A DNA stretch of 64,000 nt from Marisa cornuarietis (taxonomy: Eukaryota > Mollusca > Gastropoda > Architaenioglossa > Ampullariidae), in NCBI GenBank assembly GCA_004794655.1, contig SMMW01000627.1, forward strand, positions 1-64,000, given 5' to 3'. Of the stretch, positions 11,681 to 23,364 are shown in pieces. Positions within the stretch are counted from its first letter, which is position 1. Each line of letters starts with the position of its first letter. The notes beneath the pieces are model-generated. The model saw only the letters and a list, made by a program, of their open reading frames with translations, did not search any database and was not told where the DNA came from. The translations under genes and the position numbers were made by a program.

Positions 11681-12900
11681 TATTTACGTAGAATGGAGGG
11701 AAACAGTTTTTTTTAAATTTATTAAAGGCTCGCAGAAGATATTTTGCGCTCAGACTAAAGAAGAAAGCACAGAGTCCACAGAATGTTTATATCATTTTCA
11801 ACCTTTATTATGCCGACTGTGTTTCGCTTCCTTGGGTGAACTAAAGTGGTCTATTAACATGAAATTGAAAATATATTATTTGTACAATGACACAGGAAAA
11901 CCCAACTGTACATGCCCTGACCGGCTCATCTTAAGAATGGAGAATGTCAATCGTTCACAGCCTCACACATCTTCACAGTCGCACATTCACACAGCCACGT
12001 AATTACACGTTTCACAGACCATCACAAGGCGGTGTCTCACTTGTTCTTGTTTTTGTTTATAAACAGACAAAAAAAAATCACAAAACTACACGAACAGCAA
12101 ATCACAACAGGCAGGTCACCATGAAGACCTTGACCCAGGGCGCATGCACTTGCAAGCCCTTTCATAATCCTGATAACAATGCCATTAAAAAAATGTTTAA
12201 GGAGTTAATCAAAAGGCAATAAAATCAAAAAGAAACAAAAACAAAAAAACACACACAAAAAACAAAAATAAATAAAATAAAAGTCAATCTCGAGGAACGC
12301 ATATGCAAACTTATAAACATGGAGAAACCGGAACCACTGCATTGTTTGGAAATGTGCACGTTGAACCACTCTCTCTGGCGGCGATTACACGCACACTTGG
12401 CCTTGACCTTGTAGCACACACAACTGGTTTTGCACAGTCTGCATGTGACCAACTTCAACATAAACACCAAATGAAGGAATGATTTTTCTTTGTTTTGATC
12501 CAGTCAGTGCAAAATAGAAACATTTCTGACTATACGACAGTTCAGTTCAGTTCACGACACACACACACACATACAGACACACACACAGACACACATACAC
12601 ATACAGACACACACACAGACACACACACAGCGCCGCCGACAGTATTCAAATGAAGACAAAGATGAGGGACGCGAGTGCTGATGGACAGCATCAGACAGAT
12701 AGTCCCACCTTGATATACTCCTGCTTACAAGTACATCAGTGACAAAGCAACATCCACAGCCAGCAGACTGTTGTTACAAATACAATGTGATTACCAACAT
12801 ACTGGCCGAATGGAGAAAACAGCGCACAGTGGACACAGTGGACATAGTGGACACAAGGTACTGCGGATACTGCGCAATGTGCAGGTCAAAGCACAAGCTG
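11681..12900. other. Unassigned AT-rich stretch
   Basis: Contains A-rich patches (12060-12080, 12228-12285) and CA microsatellite bits at 12558-12630. A 3-prime-UTR-like look on the minus strand (AATAAA as TTTATT at about 11804) is suggestive only. A small Cys-rich minus-strand frame at 12225-12470 was considered and not accepted. Confidence 0.4.
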
Positions 12901-12904
12901 AACT

Positions 12905-13022
12905 CAAACAAACCAACAACAATACTAAACAACAACAAACAAACAAACCAACAACAATACTAAACAACAACAAACAAACCAACAAACAAATCAACAACAA
13001 TACTAAACAACAACAAACAAAC
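12905..13022. repeat. AACAACAATACTAAAC tandem repeat
   Basis: Three to four units of CAACAACAATACTAAACAAC followed by AAACAAACC spacers, almost free of G. Confidence 0.9.
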
Positions 13023-13219
13023 AATCCCCCTCCCCTAGCTTTAGCTGACAACAATAGACTGACATTTGCGGTGACAAATCGCTTGACAAGCTCAGAGGGA
13101 AGATGTGGTGTGCGAGACACGTGACCAGTTACAGCAGCGGATGAAAACCATCCACCCATCGTCTGTGTACATCAGGGTAACTGTCACCTCTTACCACCTT
13201 CGGCCTCTTAGTCCCTCGT

Positions 13220-13640
13220 GCACTGTTTGTTACAGTGTTTACTGTCTACTTACACTGACTCTTACAGTGTTTACTGTCTACTTACAGTGACTCTTACAGG
13301 GTTTACTGTCTACTTACACTGACTCTTACAGGGTTTACTGTCTACTTACACTGACTCTTACAGGGTTTACTGTCTACTTACACTGACTCTTACAGGGTTT
13401 ACTGTCTACTTACACTGACTCTTACAGGGTTTACTGTCTACTTACACTGACTCTTACAGGGTTTACTGTCTACTTACACTGACTCTTACAGGGTTTACTG
13501 TCTACTTACACTGACTCTTACAGGGTTTACTGTCTACTTACACTGACTCTTACAGGGTTTATTGTCTACTTACACTGACTCTTACAGGGTTTACTGTCTA
13601 CTTACACTGACTCTTACAGGGTTTACTGTCTACTTACAGT
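13220..13640. repeat. 32-bp minisatellite
   Basis: Thirteen almost identical 32-bp units containing TTTACTGTCTACTTACACTG and ACTCTTACAGGG. The first and last units have slight variants (CAGTGTT and TTACAGT), as expected at array edges. Confidence 0.96.
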
Positions 13641-13920
13641 AGACAACACGAGCGACCTTGAACTCTGCTTGTGAACTTGAGTTTTGGTAAGTTTGCTGAG
13701 AGGGGCGTGCAAGGGGTGGGGGGGGGGGAGACGGAAAAGGAAAGGTTAACCCCAGGTCGAGAAAACCTCAGCTGAGAAACAATTTCTTTCCTTTTTAAAT
13801 TGTTATCACCCTGAGAGGACTTATCCCACCCCAGTCTTCTTATCCAAAATCTTTGTGTCTCTGTCTCGCTCACAGCCTCCATCGTAAGGTCACATTGTTA
13901 AGAGGGTTACTTATGTGAAA

Positions 13921-13921
13921 T

Positions 13922-13971
<50 letters not shown>
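13921..13971. repeat. (AC)n microsatellite
   Basis: About 25 uninterrupted AC dinucleotides. The flanking phrase (ATCGTAAGGTCACA / ATCGTAAGGTGACA, then TTAAGAGGGTT / GTAAGAGGGTT) is present on both sides, so the run sits inside a short duplicated segment. Confidence 0.95.
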
Positions 13972-13975
<4 letters not shown>

Positions 13976-14439
13976 GATCGTAAGGTGACACTGGTAAGAG
14001 GGTTGCTAGCAGTTGTCTCCACTGTTACCTCAGGTGTTTCTGCACTAATGGACTGACACCATGTTGGAATGTACTGACAGTAAGCTACATACTTTACTCC
14101 TAGCGTTGGTCTCAAGCCACAGTTGTTTCTACACTCATCACCGACCTACCGAAGATTAAACACCCCCCCCCCCCACACACACACCCACACCCTGAGTATA
14201 CTTGAATACTGGTGGTAGTTATCCTCTTACTGCACAACATGCTCAAAGTAAACTTAACCGAACCACGAACCACAAGAGGTCTCCACACTTTTCATCAAAT
14301 TATTTCTCTTTCTCTCTTCACCTTCACGTGCGGTGCTAGCGTGACCTGCCCCTCCTCTCCTGTCCCCCACCCCCCAGCTCACCCGCCGTTTGTTTCCAGC
14401 ACCCGTAACTGTAAACGCTGCTCATGACAATCTCCTCCC

Positions 14440-14650
14440 CCCCCACCTTCTCTCTCTCTCTCTCCAGCCAACACCAACTGCGCATGTCCCGACGCCAGCG
14501 CCGCCGGAAACTGTGGCGCCAATGAGAAGCGGCGACGGCGCGCGCACCCCGCAAGGTTAGCTGACGTCGACTGAAAGGTCAAGGCCACGTCAACCTCTCG
14601 GCGACCGAGAGGCGGGTGAGATGATGTGGTTCCACGATTACGCCACGTTG
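14440..14650 (+). promoter_or_regulatory. CpG-rich promoter-like segment
   Basis: Locally CpG-dense sequence holding an NRF1-like half site (TGCGCATG, about 14479), GGCGCCAAT with a CCAAT box at 14519-14523, and a CRE-like TGACGTCG at 14562-14569. A possible small exon follows: a pyrimidine-rich TTTCGTTTAG then ATG at 14718 opening MSDVAQVSLTF. No downstream gene could be followed, so strand and function are guesses. Confidence 0.3.
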
Positions 14651-15525
14651 CACGAGCTGCTGAACTTGATTACAAGTAAAACGCGTTTTGCTTTCGTTTA
14701 GAGGAAGAAGCCCCGCGATGTCGGACGTGGCCCAGGTTTCTCTCACATTCCAGGAGAGAAGAAGGCAGAGGTCTGTCTACCTGTGGTGCCAGCAGCAACT
14801 AATCAACTGCCAGACCGGAGTTCACTTGAGTCAAGAATTCTCCGCCTCTTTCCACCCTGATGTCACACTCCGCTGACGAGACAGTCACGAACTTAGTGGT
14901 GACGGGTGTTTGAGGTTGACGACCTCTTCTCGACCACCAGCTCCACCACTCGATGTGGTCGCCTGCCCGCCCCGCCCCTCCCGGGCTGCTGCAAGTCGCT
15001 GAGGGAGGGGGGGGAGGGGGTTCGCGGTTGTGAAAGATGAGCCGCCGGCCGGGTACCCGCGTCCTCGTGTTTGTCTGCAGACAACCGCCAGCAGCCAGGG
15101 CCCGTGTCGTCACAGTCACGTGACTCGCTCAAACTTTCTACCGCTCTTTGTCGCTACCCCCTTCCAAACTTGTCCCTTCCCTCCCCCAAACTCCTTTCCT
15201 GGTTTCCAGACTACCTTGACCCTAGACCCGGGTACAGAAGCCTTTTCCTTTTCCGGGATTCACCCGACACCAACATAAGAACCTCTCCAGTAGTTATCTC
15301 ACTCACTGACTCTCATGGCCTTTGTTATCCAGGGTTATCGTACTGAAGTAGACCCCGGTAGGGGGCGCTTGCTGCTGATTTACTTGACTGTCAGCATATT
15401 GCCCTCCCTACAAGACGTACAGACAACTGTTATGTCATGTCACGTGACTTCATAGTCTTCATTGTGTAATCATCTCCACACACAGCTTGCAACAACCTTC
15501 GTCACATCACAGTTTCTAAACAGTC
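14651..15525. other. Unassigned stretch
   Basis: Includes a G-run at about 15005-15020 and a CTCF-like motif (listed separately). No supported exon. Confidence 0.4.
15353..15371 (+). promoter_or_regulatory. CTCF-like motif
   Basis: CCCCGGTAGGGGGCGCTTG resembles the AGGGGGCGC core of CTCF sites. Motif match only. Confidence 0.35.
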
Positions 15526-15529
15526 TTTG

Positions 15530-15895
15530 CTGCACATTCGCCACACTTCTACACACGTGATCGTTCTACACACATTCACTACATACACTCTACACACCTT
15601 CGCTACACACTTTACACACACTTCTACACACGTGATCGTTCTACACACATTCACTACATACACTCTACACACGTTCACTACATACACTCACATACACTCT
15701 ACACACCTTCACTACAAACACTCTACACACCTTCACTACAAACACTCTAGACACATACACTCTACACACCTTCACTACATACACTCTACACATCTACACT
15801 ACATACACTCTACACACCTTCACTACAAACACTCTACACACATACACTCTACACACCTTCACTACAAACACTCTACACACATTCACTACATACGA
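15530..15895. repeat. CTACACACCTTCACTACA minisatellite
   Basis: Array of CTCTACACAC + CTTCACTACA or ATTCACTACA + TACACT words with a variable period of about 26-32 bp. A larger block containing TTCTACACACGTGATCGTTC is duplicated at about 15546 and 15620. The 144-codon His/Thr frame across it comes from the repeat. Confidence 0.93.
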
Positions 15896-17162
15896 TGCAC
15901 GTGCATGTTGACCCCCCACACACCTCGTCACACAAAGTGCACGACGAAAAAAGACGAGTGATGAGAGATGAGCATCACACAGTGTGCGCTGATGGATTTC
16001 ACACAAACGCGTATCAATGCTGCCTTGCACCCAGACTGCAGCAGCTACTTCCACACTTCCATCCGCAACAAAGACAAGGCAGACTGTCAAACCACCTCAG
16101 CAACACGCAGCAATGGGAAGGAGGCAAAGGTGGGTGGCCCCAACCAGTCGATGTGACTCTAATAGTCTAATCAGTCGAGTACTACTCCAATAATCCACTT
16201 TGTTTGAGTAGACGTCTCGTCTAAACCGTTCGTTTTCAAAGAAATGACCCTGAAAGTAACACACACACACACACACTCACAAAACACACACACACACACA
16301 CACACAGCGAGCCATGCGCCCGGTTGTATCAGTGTTTACATCAGTTTTTGTTTTCAAGGAGCCACACAGTCCGCTCGCCTTGTAGAACCACCGGCACAGT
16401 GTTTACTGGAGACACGAAGACTTGTGATAGCACCAATCACAGACACCACCTGGACGGTCTGCTTTGATCTACCTTGTAACAGTTTCTGTAGGCACCAAGT
16501 TCAGATACCTGTGATTCTTCTTACCTGCTGCTCTCAATCTTCAAATATAGAAGGTCACTGAGAACTACGCCGCCTCATACTTAGTCACGTGACTCTCTAC
16601 ACACTTCTTGGTTGTGCCTTAGGACAGTCGCAAGGACATCAAGAGGTTGTGTTAGGACACCAAGAGGTGGGCGGGAGGGGTGCAGACATGAAACAGGGTG
16701 GAAAGGTGTTGATTTGGTGACGACAAGCACGCACTCGTTGACAGGACAGTTCCAACTACCTGCCATCGTGGATGCCGGGTGGCTGGTGTGCGATACTTGG
16801 CGGGCCACCCGTCTGAGCAGCCTAGAGCTCGCTTGCGGAGTAATTCTGTGGGAGTGTGGGGTAAGGGTGAAGCTCCCCCCTCCAGGCGCCTTGGCCCCAG
16901 TGGCTCCTGACACGTGCACTCACGCAGATTGGAGGCTCACGGTACCTACACACCAGTCTCGTCAGGTGTAATAAGAGCAGAAGTCTTCTATTAACGGGCA
17001 ACGACGAGAACGTTGATGGCTCACAGCAACAATCAGATGCCTGGTCGCCCAAGTATAGCACCAACACTTCCGGACAAGTGTCATCGGCTAATTAATCTGC
17101 AGACTGAAGGTGGAATTACAGCTGCTTTAAACACCGCCATGTCAACCTTTGTCCCTTGCCTT
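15896..17162. other. Unassigned stretch with CA microsatellite
   Basis: Holds a CA microsatellite at 16259-16306. The several overlapping frames of about 100 codons (16.2-17.0 kb) do not resemble known domains. No gene can be supported. Confidence 0.45.
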
Positions 17163-17789
17163 TTAAAGGTCTACCCGATTGCTGAACAAAACTCGCTGGA
17201 AACAAATCACAAAGTATCACAAAAACATGTTCCGGTGGTATTTTATGACAGAGAGGCATGACAGATTTTATATTAATATTTTTCTCTTAAGCACACCTGG
17301 ATTTGTCGAGAAAACAGGAAGTGACGAAACGAACGTATTTCTAAAAATAGCACCGTTCGCACTAGCATAAGTCGGAGAGAAAAGCTGCAATCCTCGGTAA
17401 AAGAAAACTGACCAGGACACATTGTGTTGTTGCTGAATGTTCTCTTCCACACTCAGAGGGAGTGAGTTTGTACTCATGAAGGAAACCCTACAGATAATGG
17501 CAGCACACGCCAGGGGACTCACTTTGTTCAAACGTGTCATGCAAACTTGGTCCCCACACTGTACTCAAGAATTTGCTCAAAACATTTCACAATGGATTGT
17601 TATCCAGTCACTTATACAGTACAAGCAAGTCTTAGACTTTCAGTAAAGCGAAGAAATGTTATTGCTACAGCAGTGCTTACTATACAACAGCACGAGATGT
17701 TACAACAACTACGACTGCTGGTAGATCAACACCAGATATACAACATCGACAGTTTCTACACCGTCTGGTGTAATCGGGTAGACCTTTAA
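17163..17789 (+). mobile_element. TTAA-flanked MITE, intact-ended copy 2
   Basis: A 627-bp element with textbook ends: TTAA at 17163-17166, then AGGTCTACCCGATT, and the exact inverse AATCGGGTAGACCT before TTAA at 17786-17789. The perfect 14-bp terminal inverted repeats and TTAA duplication point to a cut-and-paste transposon with TTAA specificity (piggyBac-like by target site). The interior is homologous to 3315-3910 and to parts of 46300-49486. The 90-codon minus-strand frame at 17268-17540 recurs in all copies but looks like decayed or non-coding sequence. It lacks the extra 300 bp present at the right of copy 1, so it is an internal-deletion derivative. Confidence 0.85.
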
Positions 17790-18254
17790 GGAAAGTACGA
17801 TTGTACGACACTCACAACAGAAGTATAGCTATTCACTTTTTTCTTTCGATCACACACACCATATAAAATATATAATATATTATAATTTCACAAAGACTGA
17901 TGCCATAGTTCCACCCGTTCCTTATGATATCTTCAGAACTTGAATGTGACCTGCGCTTGTACCTGTAATTGTGTATCCATGGATTAGACAATAACAAGAT
18001 GACAAATATACAGAGAGAGAGAGAGAGGGATGCTCTCATGAGAGACAACCCACAGATTAGCTAACAAGGACCATGCGTGACCCTGACATTGAAGTGCTTT
18101 GAAGTCTGCAGTCGAGTGCAGGAAGGACAACCACAACTGACTACAAGAACTACAGTTCGCTCTTGTAAGGTGGGATTTCTGGGTAGCTTGCTACTCTGCA
18201 AATAGTTTTTAAAGCTCAAATCTCGCCTCGCAACCTCCCCTCCAATTAAAAGAA
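17790..18254. other. Unassigned AT-rich flank
   Basis: AT-rich sequence between the TTAA element and the SINE, with a short (GA)n at about 18012-18028. Nothing else seen. Confidence 0.5.
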
Positions 18255-18527
18255 GAAGCGGAAGGCCGAGTGGTTAGAGCGCTGGCGTCCGAACCGAGAG
18301 CGCGCTGGTTCAATTCCCGATAAGCGCAGCAAACTTCCCCCAGTCGACCCAGCTGACGGGAATGGGAACCTGACTCCATAGAGGGTTTGGGAAGGTAAGG
18401 CAGCGAGGGAGAGGAGATTTGCACCACCCTCATGTAAAAGCTGGCCCCGATAAAAGTGGGGTCTCTAACACCTCACTCCCCTACGACCTGAACAGGTTAT
18501 GGGATGACCTTTACCTTACCTAAGAAA
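18255..18527 (+). mobile_element. tRNA-derived SINE
   Basis: The 5-prime part is tRNA-like: GGCCGAGTGGTTAGAGCGCT holds the A box and GGTTCAATTCC (18307-18317) the B box, at normal internal-promoter spacing for RNA polymerase III. It is followed by an unrelated body of about 190 bp ending in a CCTTTACCTTACC tail, and the body recurs as a fragment at 56781-56935. A tRNA head, an unrelated body and a second partial copy make it a SINE rather than a tRNA gene. The head most resembles the Ser/Leu class. Confidence 0.82.
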
Positions 18528-18965
18528 AGAAACCTATTACACACACACAACCACACACACGAATAAAAAACTTTTATAACGAATCGTGGTGTCACACAGG
18601 ACTATACACTGACATTAGTGTAATGGCATGGCAACTGAAATTTCACCATCAGTGACATGAAGCGATGACACATCTTGGTGTTTCTACCAGACTGACCTCA
18701 AGTTACATGTTGCCGAGGGCGATCTGACGGTTTGTAATACGTCACTGAGACATTCAGACTAAAGGCTCGTCAACTGTGTCTGCCGCCCTCTTCTACAAGC
18801 TCGTCCGTGGCGCACAGAGAACTGTCAACCCTGCTAAATAGTTGACCACACAGAGAACTCTCAACATTGCTGGATGCCCGGCCACTGGCCACAAAAACTG
18901 TTTCCGATGTTCTTTTCTAACAACAGCAAAGTAGACGATGATCACACGAGCAGACTGTCACAGAG

Positions 18966-18966
18966 T

Positions 18967-19002
<36 letters not shown>
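18966..19002. repeat. (ATG)n microsatellite
   Basis: Twelve uninterrupted ATG/TGA trinucleotides. Confidence 0.96.
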
Positions 19003-19369
19003 TCCATTTAAAACGCGCAGGTATCCATTCAAAAGAATGCTCATTGCGCAGCAAAAACAGAAGAGAAGAAAAAAATGAAACAACAGGAAGGTAAAAAAAA
19101 AAAACAAAAAAAAAACGAGTGGTGGGGTGGGGTCAGGACAGAAGATGAAAATAGCAGACGACAGGTGACCGGTGTGGTGCCGGCTGTGGGAGCTTCCTCC
19201 TTAAATATCTTCTAAGTGACAACAGTAGCCTGTAGCATTGGAAACTGTTACTTTAAACCGTGGCCTGAGTCCTTAAAAACCATCAGATTTTGAAAACAGT
19301 AAGCAGGTCGTGCTGGGACGAGATGTCCCACAAGTGACTTCCAGTCCACCCTATTTCACTAACATACAT
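19003..19369. other. Unassigned stretch
   Basis: Contains an A-rich patch at 19090-19120. Nothing else recognised. Confidence 0.5.
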
Positions 19370-19730
19370 CGCGCGGGAGTGAGGTGTCCTCCCTATCTCA
19401 CTCACACTCATCGTGCGGGGGCATGTGTCCACCCTATCTCACTCACACTCGTAGTGCGGGGATAAGGTGCCAGCCTATCTCACTCACTCACTCGTTGTGC
19501 GGGGGCATGTGTCCACCCTATCTCACTCACACTCATTGTGCGGGGGCATGAGTCCACCCTATCTCACTCACACTCATCGTGCGGGGGCATGTGTCCACCC
19601 TATCTCACTCACACTCATCGTGCGGGGGCATGTGTCCACCCTATCTCACTCACACTCATCGTGCGGGGGCATGTGTCCACCCTATCTCACTCACTCGTCG
19701 TGCGGGGGTGAGGTGCCACCTGATCTCACT
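19370..19730. repeat. 41-bp minisatellite
   Basis: About nine units of 41 bp containing TCACTCACACTCATCGTGCG followed by GGGGCATGTGTCCACCC. The edge units are more diverged (GTGAGGTGTC, GATAAGGTGCC). Because 41 is not a multiple of three, the open frames cycle through three translations; they are not genes. Confidence 0.94.
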
Positions 19731-21236
19731 CTCACCTCGACATGTCGCCAGCGCGCGCGTCCTACACATGACGTCACAGCTTCCTTTTCTGGCGTACAAA
19801 ATAACAGTCGACCTTCTGTTTTCTTTCTTTGAAATGGTCCCCTGGAGATATTATACTCCCTTCTATAGAAGATACTAGGCTCATTTTTTGTCGTACGCCC
19901 TGCTGGCTAAACCTTCACCTTGACCAAAAGTTCAAGAGATCAAGGACGCGTTTTTTTAGTGGCGATACCTCGCCCACCCTCTCACCCCTCGTTCTCATCC
20001 TCCTCACGACCGCCAGTAGGTCCATGACACAGCTACATGGCGTCTCCAGCCCAGTGCTCGTGTGTCTCCAGTGCTACAGTGTCTTTCAGAGACATTTTGG
20101 TGCCCACCCACCCCTCATCCACCCACCTCCTGCTGGGTCTGAGAGGCTTTCACTACCCGCCCTCATATCAGGTACAACGGGAACTGAATCCATCCGGGTG
20201 GAAAAGGTGTCTAATGAGCTTTATTATAAAGAAAAGTAGACGATACAAACAGCCGCCACACCTCTCGACAGGTCGTCTGGCCTACCCGGTGTTGTTAAGA
20301 CAATGTCTTGTATTATCCTCGCCTTCACTGTCTGCAGGTCACGGGCCACAGGGGAAGTAACTGCAGTTTGTTAAAAGCCAAGGGGGGGGGGAATGTCACG
20401 AATGTTCTCACGCGGGACAGTTGCTGAGTGAAAGAAATTGTAGCAACATTTTCTCAGTGCAAGATCTTGAACAACCCCTACAACAGCCTGCGAGCCACCC
20501 GAGACACGGACCTGCACGCAGTACCCGGGCGCCGCGCGTCCTGTGCAATGTACGGGTACTTATATGAAGGGAAACGAGGTACGGACACTGTTATGTACAA
20601 ACTCTTGGGGACAGAACTAAGGACTAATCACGTGACCTAACTGACAGTCACCAGCTGTCTCCACCAGTCAGAGGCCATTACCTACAGAGCAGGTAATTAA
20701 TTACCCGCGGGCCATCTTATCAATTGCTGAGTACAACAGACAGTTGACGGGTGGAGACTGCACAATGCTCGGCCTCGCCAGTGAGGGTGTGTACATGAGT
20801 ATGTGTGAGTGTGTGTGCCTGTGCCAACTGTGAATGCATGTATCCCACACACACACACGCGCGCTCGTAAATCCAGTGCTGCCACCTAGCATTACCCGAT
20901 ACAAAGCACCCGAAGACTAGGCGGCTGTGGTGGTGCATTGCAAGCAGCGCCTGTACTTGACGATTCTGAGAGGGAGGAAATATGTCACTAGTCCACAGGC
21001 CCGCCGGCCGTGCAGGCAGCACTGAGAAGCCGGCGAGCCGGAGGAAAACAATCTGTTGAACTGGCGGGAGGCTAAAGGGGGTTCTCGCTAGCAACATCCC
21101 CCAGCCAGTGCTATTTACCTCCCTTACAGCCCGTTGCTGCTCGCTACAGAAGGGACAGGCCGCTGGGAGGGTTGGGGGAGAAAGGGGGAGGCAGAGGCTG
21201 GGGTCAGGGGAAGGCTGAGGGAGAGGTCAAATACCT
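19731..21236. other. Unassigned stretch, GC-rich in its second half
   Basis: No exon supported. GC and CpG content rise from about 20480 onward. It includes a homeodomain-type palindrome (listed separately) and a short GTGTGAGTGTG patch at 20785-20815. Confidence 0.45.
20692..20705. promoter_or_regulatory. Palindromic TAATTA homeodomain-type site
   Basis: GGTAATTAATTACC is a perfect 14-bp palindrome containing overlapping TAATTA cores, the classical dimer target of paired-class homeodomains. A single site could occur by chance. Confidence 0.2.
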
Positions 21237-21255
21237 CGCCGACAGGGGGCGCTAG
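21237..21255 (+). promoter_or_regulatory. CTCF-like motif, 19-mer shared with 32475
   Basis: CGCCGACAGGGGGCGCTAG is identical over 19 bases to 32475-32493 and 16/19 identical to 29957-29975. It fits the AGGGGGCGC core of CTCF sites. The surrounding sequences are not otherwise alike, so the match is not explained by a repeat copy. Confidence 0.42.
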
Positions 21256-21337
21256 CGGGCTGGCAGCCGGGAGGTGTACGAGGAGCGGGTAGGGAGGTAA
21301 GGAGGGGGGGTGCACAAAGTAGGGCAGAGCGAGCGAG

Positions 21338-21398
21338 CGTGAGAGAGAGAGAGAGAACGAGCGAGAGGGAGAGAGGGGAAAGAGAGAGAAGGGAAGAG
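21338..21398. repeat. GAGA/GAGCGA purine tract
   Basis: Degenerate (GA)n with GAGCGAGC interruptions, in the GC-rich segment just before the MITE. Confidence 0.85.
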
Positions 21399-21490
21399 GA
21401 AAAGGGTAACACGCAGGGGAGAAGTGCAGGGAGGAGAGCGCACAGCACTAGCGGGCCTTGTGAACAGTTCACACGCAAACATATACACCT

Positions 21491-21626
21491 CAGTGGCGTA
21501 GGAAGATACACGGCTTTGGGCGGGGGGGGGGGGCAAGCTCCATGCTGACAATGAATAACGTTCACATTCTTGCCTTCCCAGCATCTTTTTTGGGGGGCGG
21601 CTGCCCCCCCGGTTCCTATGCCACTG
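21491..21626 (+). mobile_element. 136-bp MITE, copy 1
   Basis: Starts CAGTGGCGTAGGAAG and ends TTCCTATGCCACTG, an inverted repeat of about 14 bp with one mismatch. A second copy of exactly 136 bp lies at 55114-55249. Flanking 5-mers are CACCT and CACGT here (4 of 5 match), consistent with the clean 5-bp duplication at the other copy. The interior has a long G run and a GGGGGGCGGCTGCCCCCC hairpin. It encodes nothing. The CAGTGGCGTA end recalls hAT-type termini, but a 5-bp duplication is short for that superfamily. Confidence 0.85.
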
Positions 21627-22207
21627 CACGTGCACTTTGAACGCTGCTCACTCTCCCACACCTACACCTGCACCATGTCCCACCACCACACGTGGCTGGA
21701 GACAGCAACTTGTCAATGAACACGACAATCGCTCCTCTCGTTGACCATCTCACATGCTTCGGCTGCACTCAAACCTCAAAACCAAACGTGGGCCACGAAA
21801 TCAATACTTGGGTGTGAGTGTGAGGGTGAGTGTGTGAGGCCGAGAGTGATTCTGTGTGAGGGCGAGGGTGAGTCTGAGTGTGAGGGTGAGTCGGTGTCAG
21901 GGCGAAAGTGAGTGTGTAAGGGCGAGGGTGAGTCTGTCTGTGTGTGAGGGTGTCTGTGTGAGGGTGTCTGTGTGAGGGCGAAAGTGAGTGTGTGAGGGCG
22001 AGGGTGAGACTGTGTGTGAGGGTGTCTGTGTGAGGGTGAGTCTGTGTGAGAGCGAGGGTGAGTATGAGTCTGAGGGTGAGTCTGAGTGTGCCGGTGTGCG
22101 AGGGTATGAGGGTGACAGCAGAGTGACATGCAGGTTCATCACACTAAAACAAAAAAAGTTGTCATCTACAACGGCCGATGCTAATAACAGGCTTCCGGAG
22201 TAGTAGG

Positions 22208-22317
22208 ACTTGCCATAGGAATGTGTCTCCTATAGGGGCAGCACAATAGACACTTTGCTGCCAGTGGCAAGGTGGCTATTGTGCTGCCCCTATAGGAGAC
22301 ACATTCCTATGGCAAGT
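22208..22317. other. 110-bp near-perfect hairpin (foldback)
   Basis: The first 42 bases (starting ACTTGCCATAGGAATGTGTC) are the exact reverse complement of the last 42. The central 26 bases continue the pairing imperfectly (ACACTTTGCTG against CAAGGTGGC). I see no clear target-site duplication. It could be a foldback MITE or a precursor of hairpin-derived small RNA. No second copy is in this window. Confidence 0.85.
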
Positions 22318-22329
22318 GACATCTACATC

Positions 22330-23360
22330 TCGGTGCCTAACTCCAGCTGCTAAAAATAACCTAGTTGTCCACATCTCCATTACACATGAACAATTACCAA
22401 CTGTCTCTAATTGTTCTTAATTACCCTTCATGACAATATTTAAAATGACCAATCGTGTAGTTTAATTTATTGTTATCACCATGAGATACCTGATTTCTAA
22501 CCGATCTCCTCAACCTATTCCGCTAACCTGACATTAATCTTCGAGGTAACTTTTTAACTTGTTCTCACCACAGTTGGATACTGAGAATAATCAACCCTTT
22601 ATCACAACTTACTTCTGTTCTCTGTTATCACTCGCACATATTGGGGGCCAATCGTCTAGTCCTTTCTTTCTTCTCCACATTACAACGAGACAATTATCCA
22701 TCCTCTTTTCATCACCATGATGTTAGACATCACCGATCATCTAGTTTAATTTACGATCACATCAGTAATTACTAATTGTCTTCTTTAGTTTTTAACATTT
22801 CCAGCACTGAAGATGGATAATAAGATTTACCAATAAGAATAATTTTTACTTTTTTTTCTATCACCAGGATATAGAAAATATTATCTACCAATCGTCTACA
22901 TTCATGTCTGAGTTTCTCTTATCAATTTCAGATCTTAAGAAATATCAGTATCAGTTTATTTTTTGTCTCGTTTATCGCCACGAGGATTACCGGCGATTGT
23001 CTTTTATTTTTGTTTTCCTCTTTCTCATCACATTGCGATATTAACAATTAATAGTTATCTACTTCATGCCCATCATGATGAAATATTAAAATGAAAACAC
23101 TTTTCTTTTACCACTAGGAGACGGGAATGTCTGACTTTTAACTGATTATCACAGTCAGATACTAAGAATTATCAGTAGCACAATTTCAAGTTTGTTCCGT
23201 TGGACATCGCCATGAGATTAAGGACGACCAAGATGACTAATATTGTAGTTGTCTTTAAAACTTATTTTTCTTTATCACAACGAGATAAAAATAACCAATC
23301 GTTTTGCTTAATTTCTTCTCATTACTTTAATGGTGATAAATCAATCGTTTAGTAATTATA
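22330..23360. repeat. Ancient degenerate tandem repeat
   Basis: AT-rich stretch in which phrases such as ACCAATCGT(C/G)TAG, TTTAATTTATTGTTATCACC and CATGAGATA recur with heavy divergence every 90-150 bp (about 22450, 22735, 22895, 23220, 23290, 23340). I read it as an old minisatellite in decay, directly adjoining the young array that follows. Confidence 0.55.
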
Positions 23361-23364
23361 CTGC

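Noticed and set aside
12225..12470. Small Cys-rich minus-strand frame (TCRLCKTSCVCYKVKAKCAC)
   Set aside because: Looks tempting as a secreted peptide or exon, but there is no signal peptide, splice context or recognisable family.
18264..18325. tRNA gene
   Set aside because: A and B boxes are present but the cloverleaf is imperfect, and the sequence runs into a SINE body that recurs elsewhere.
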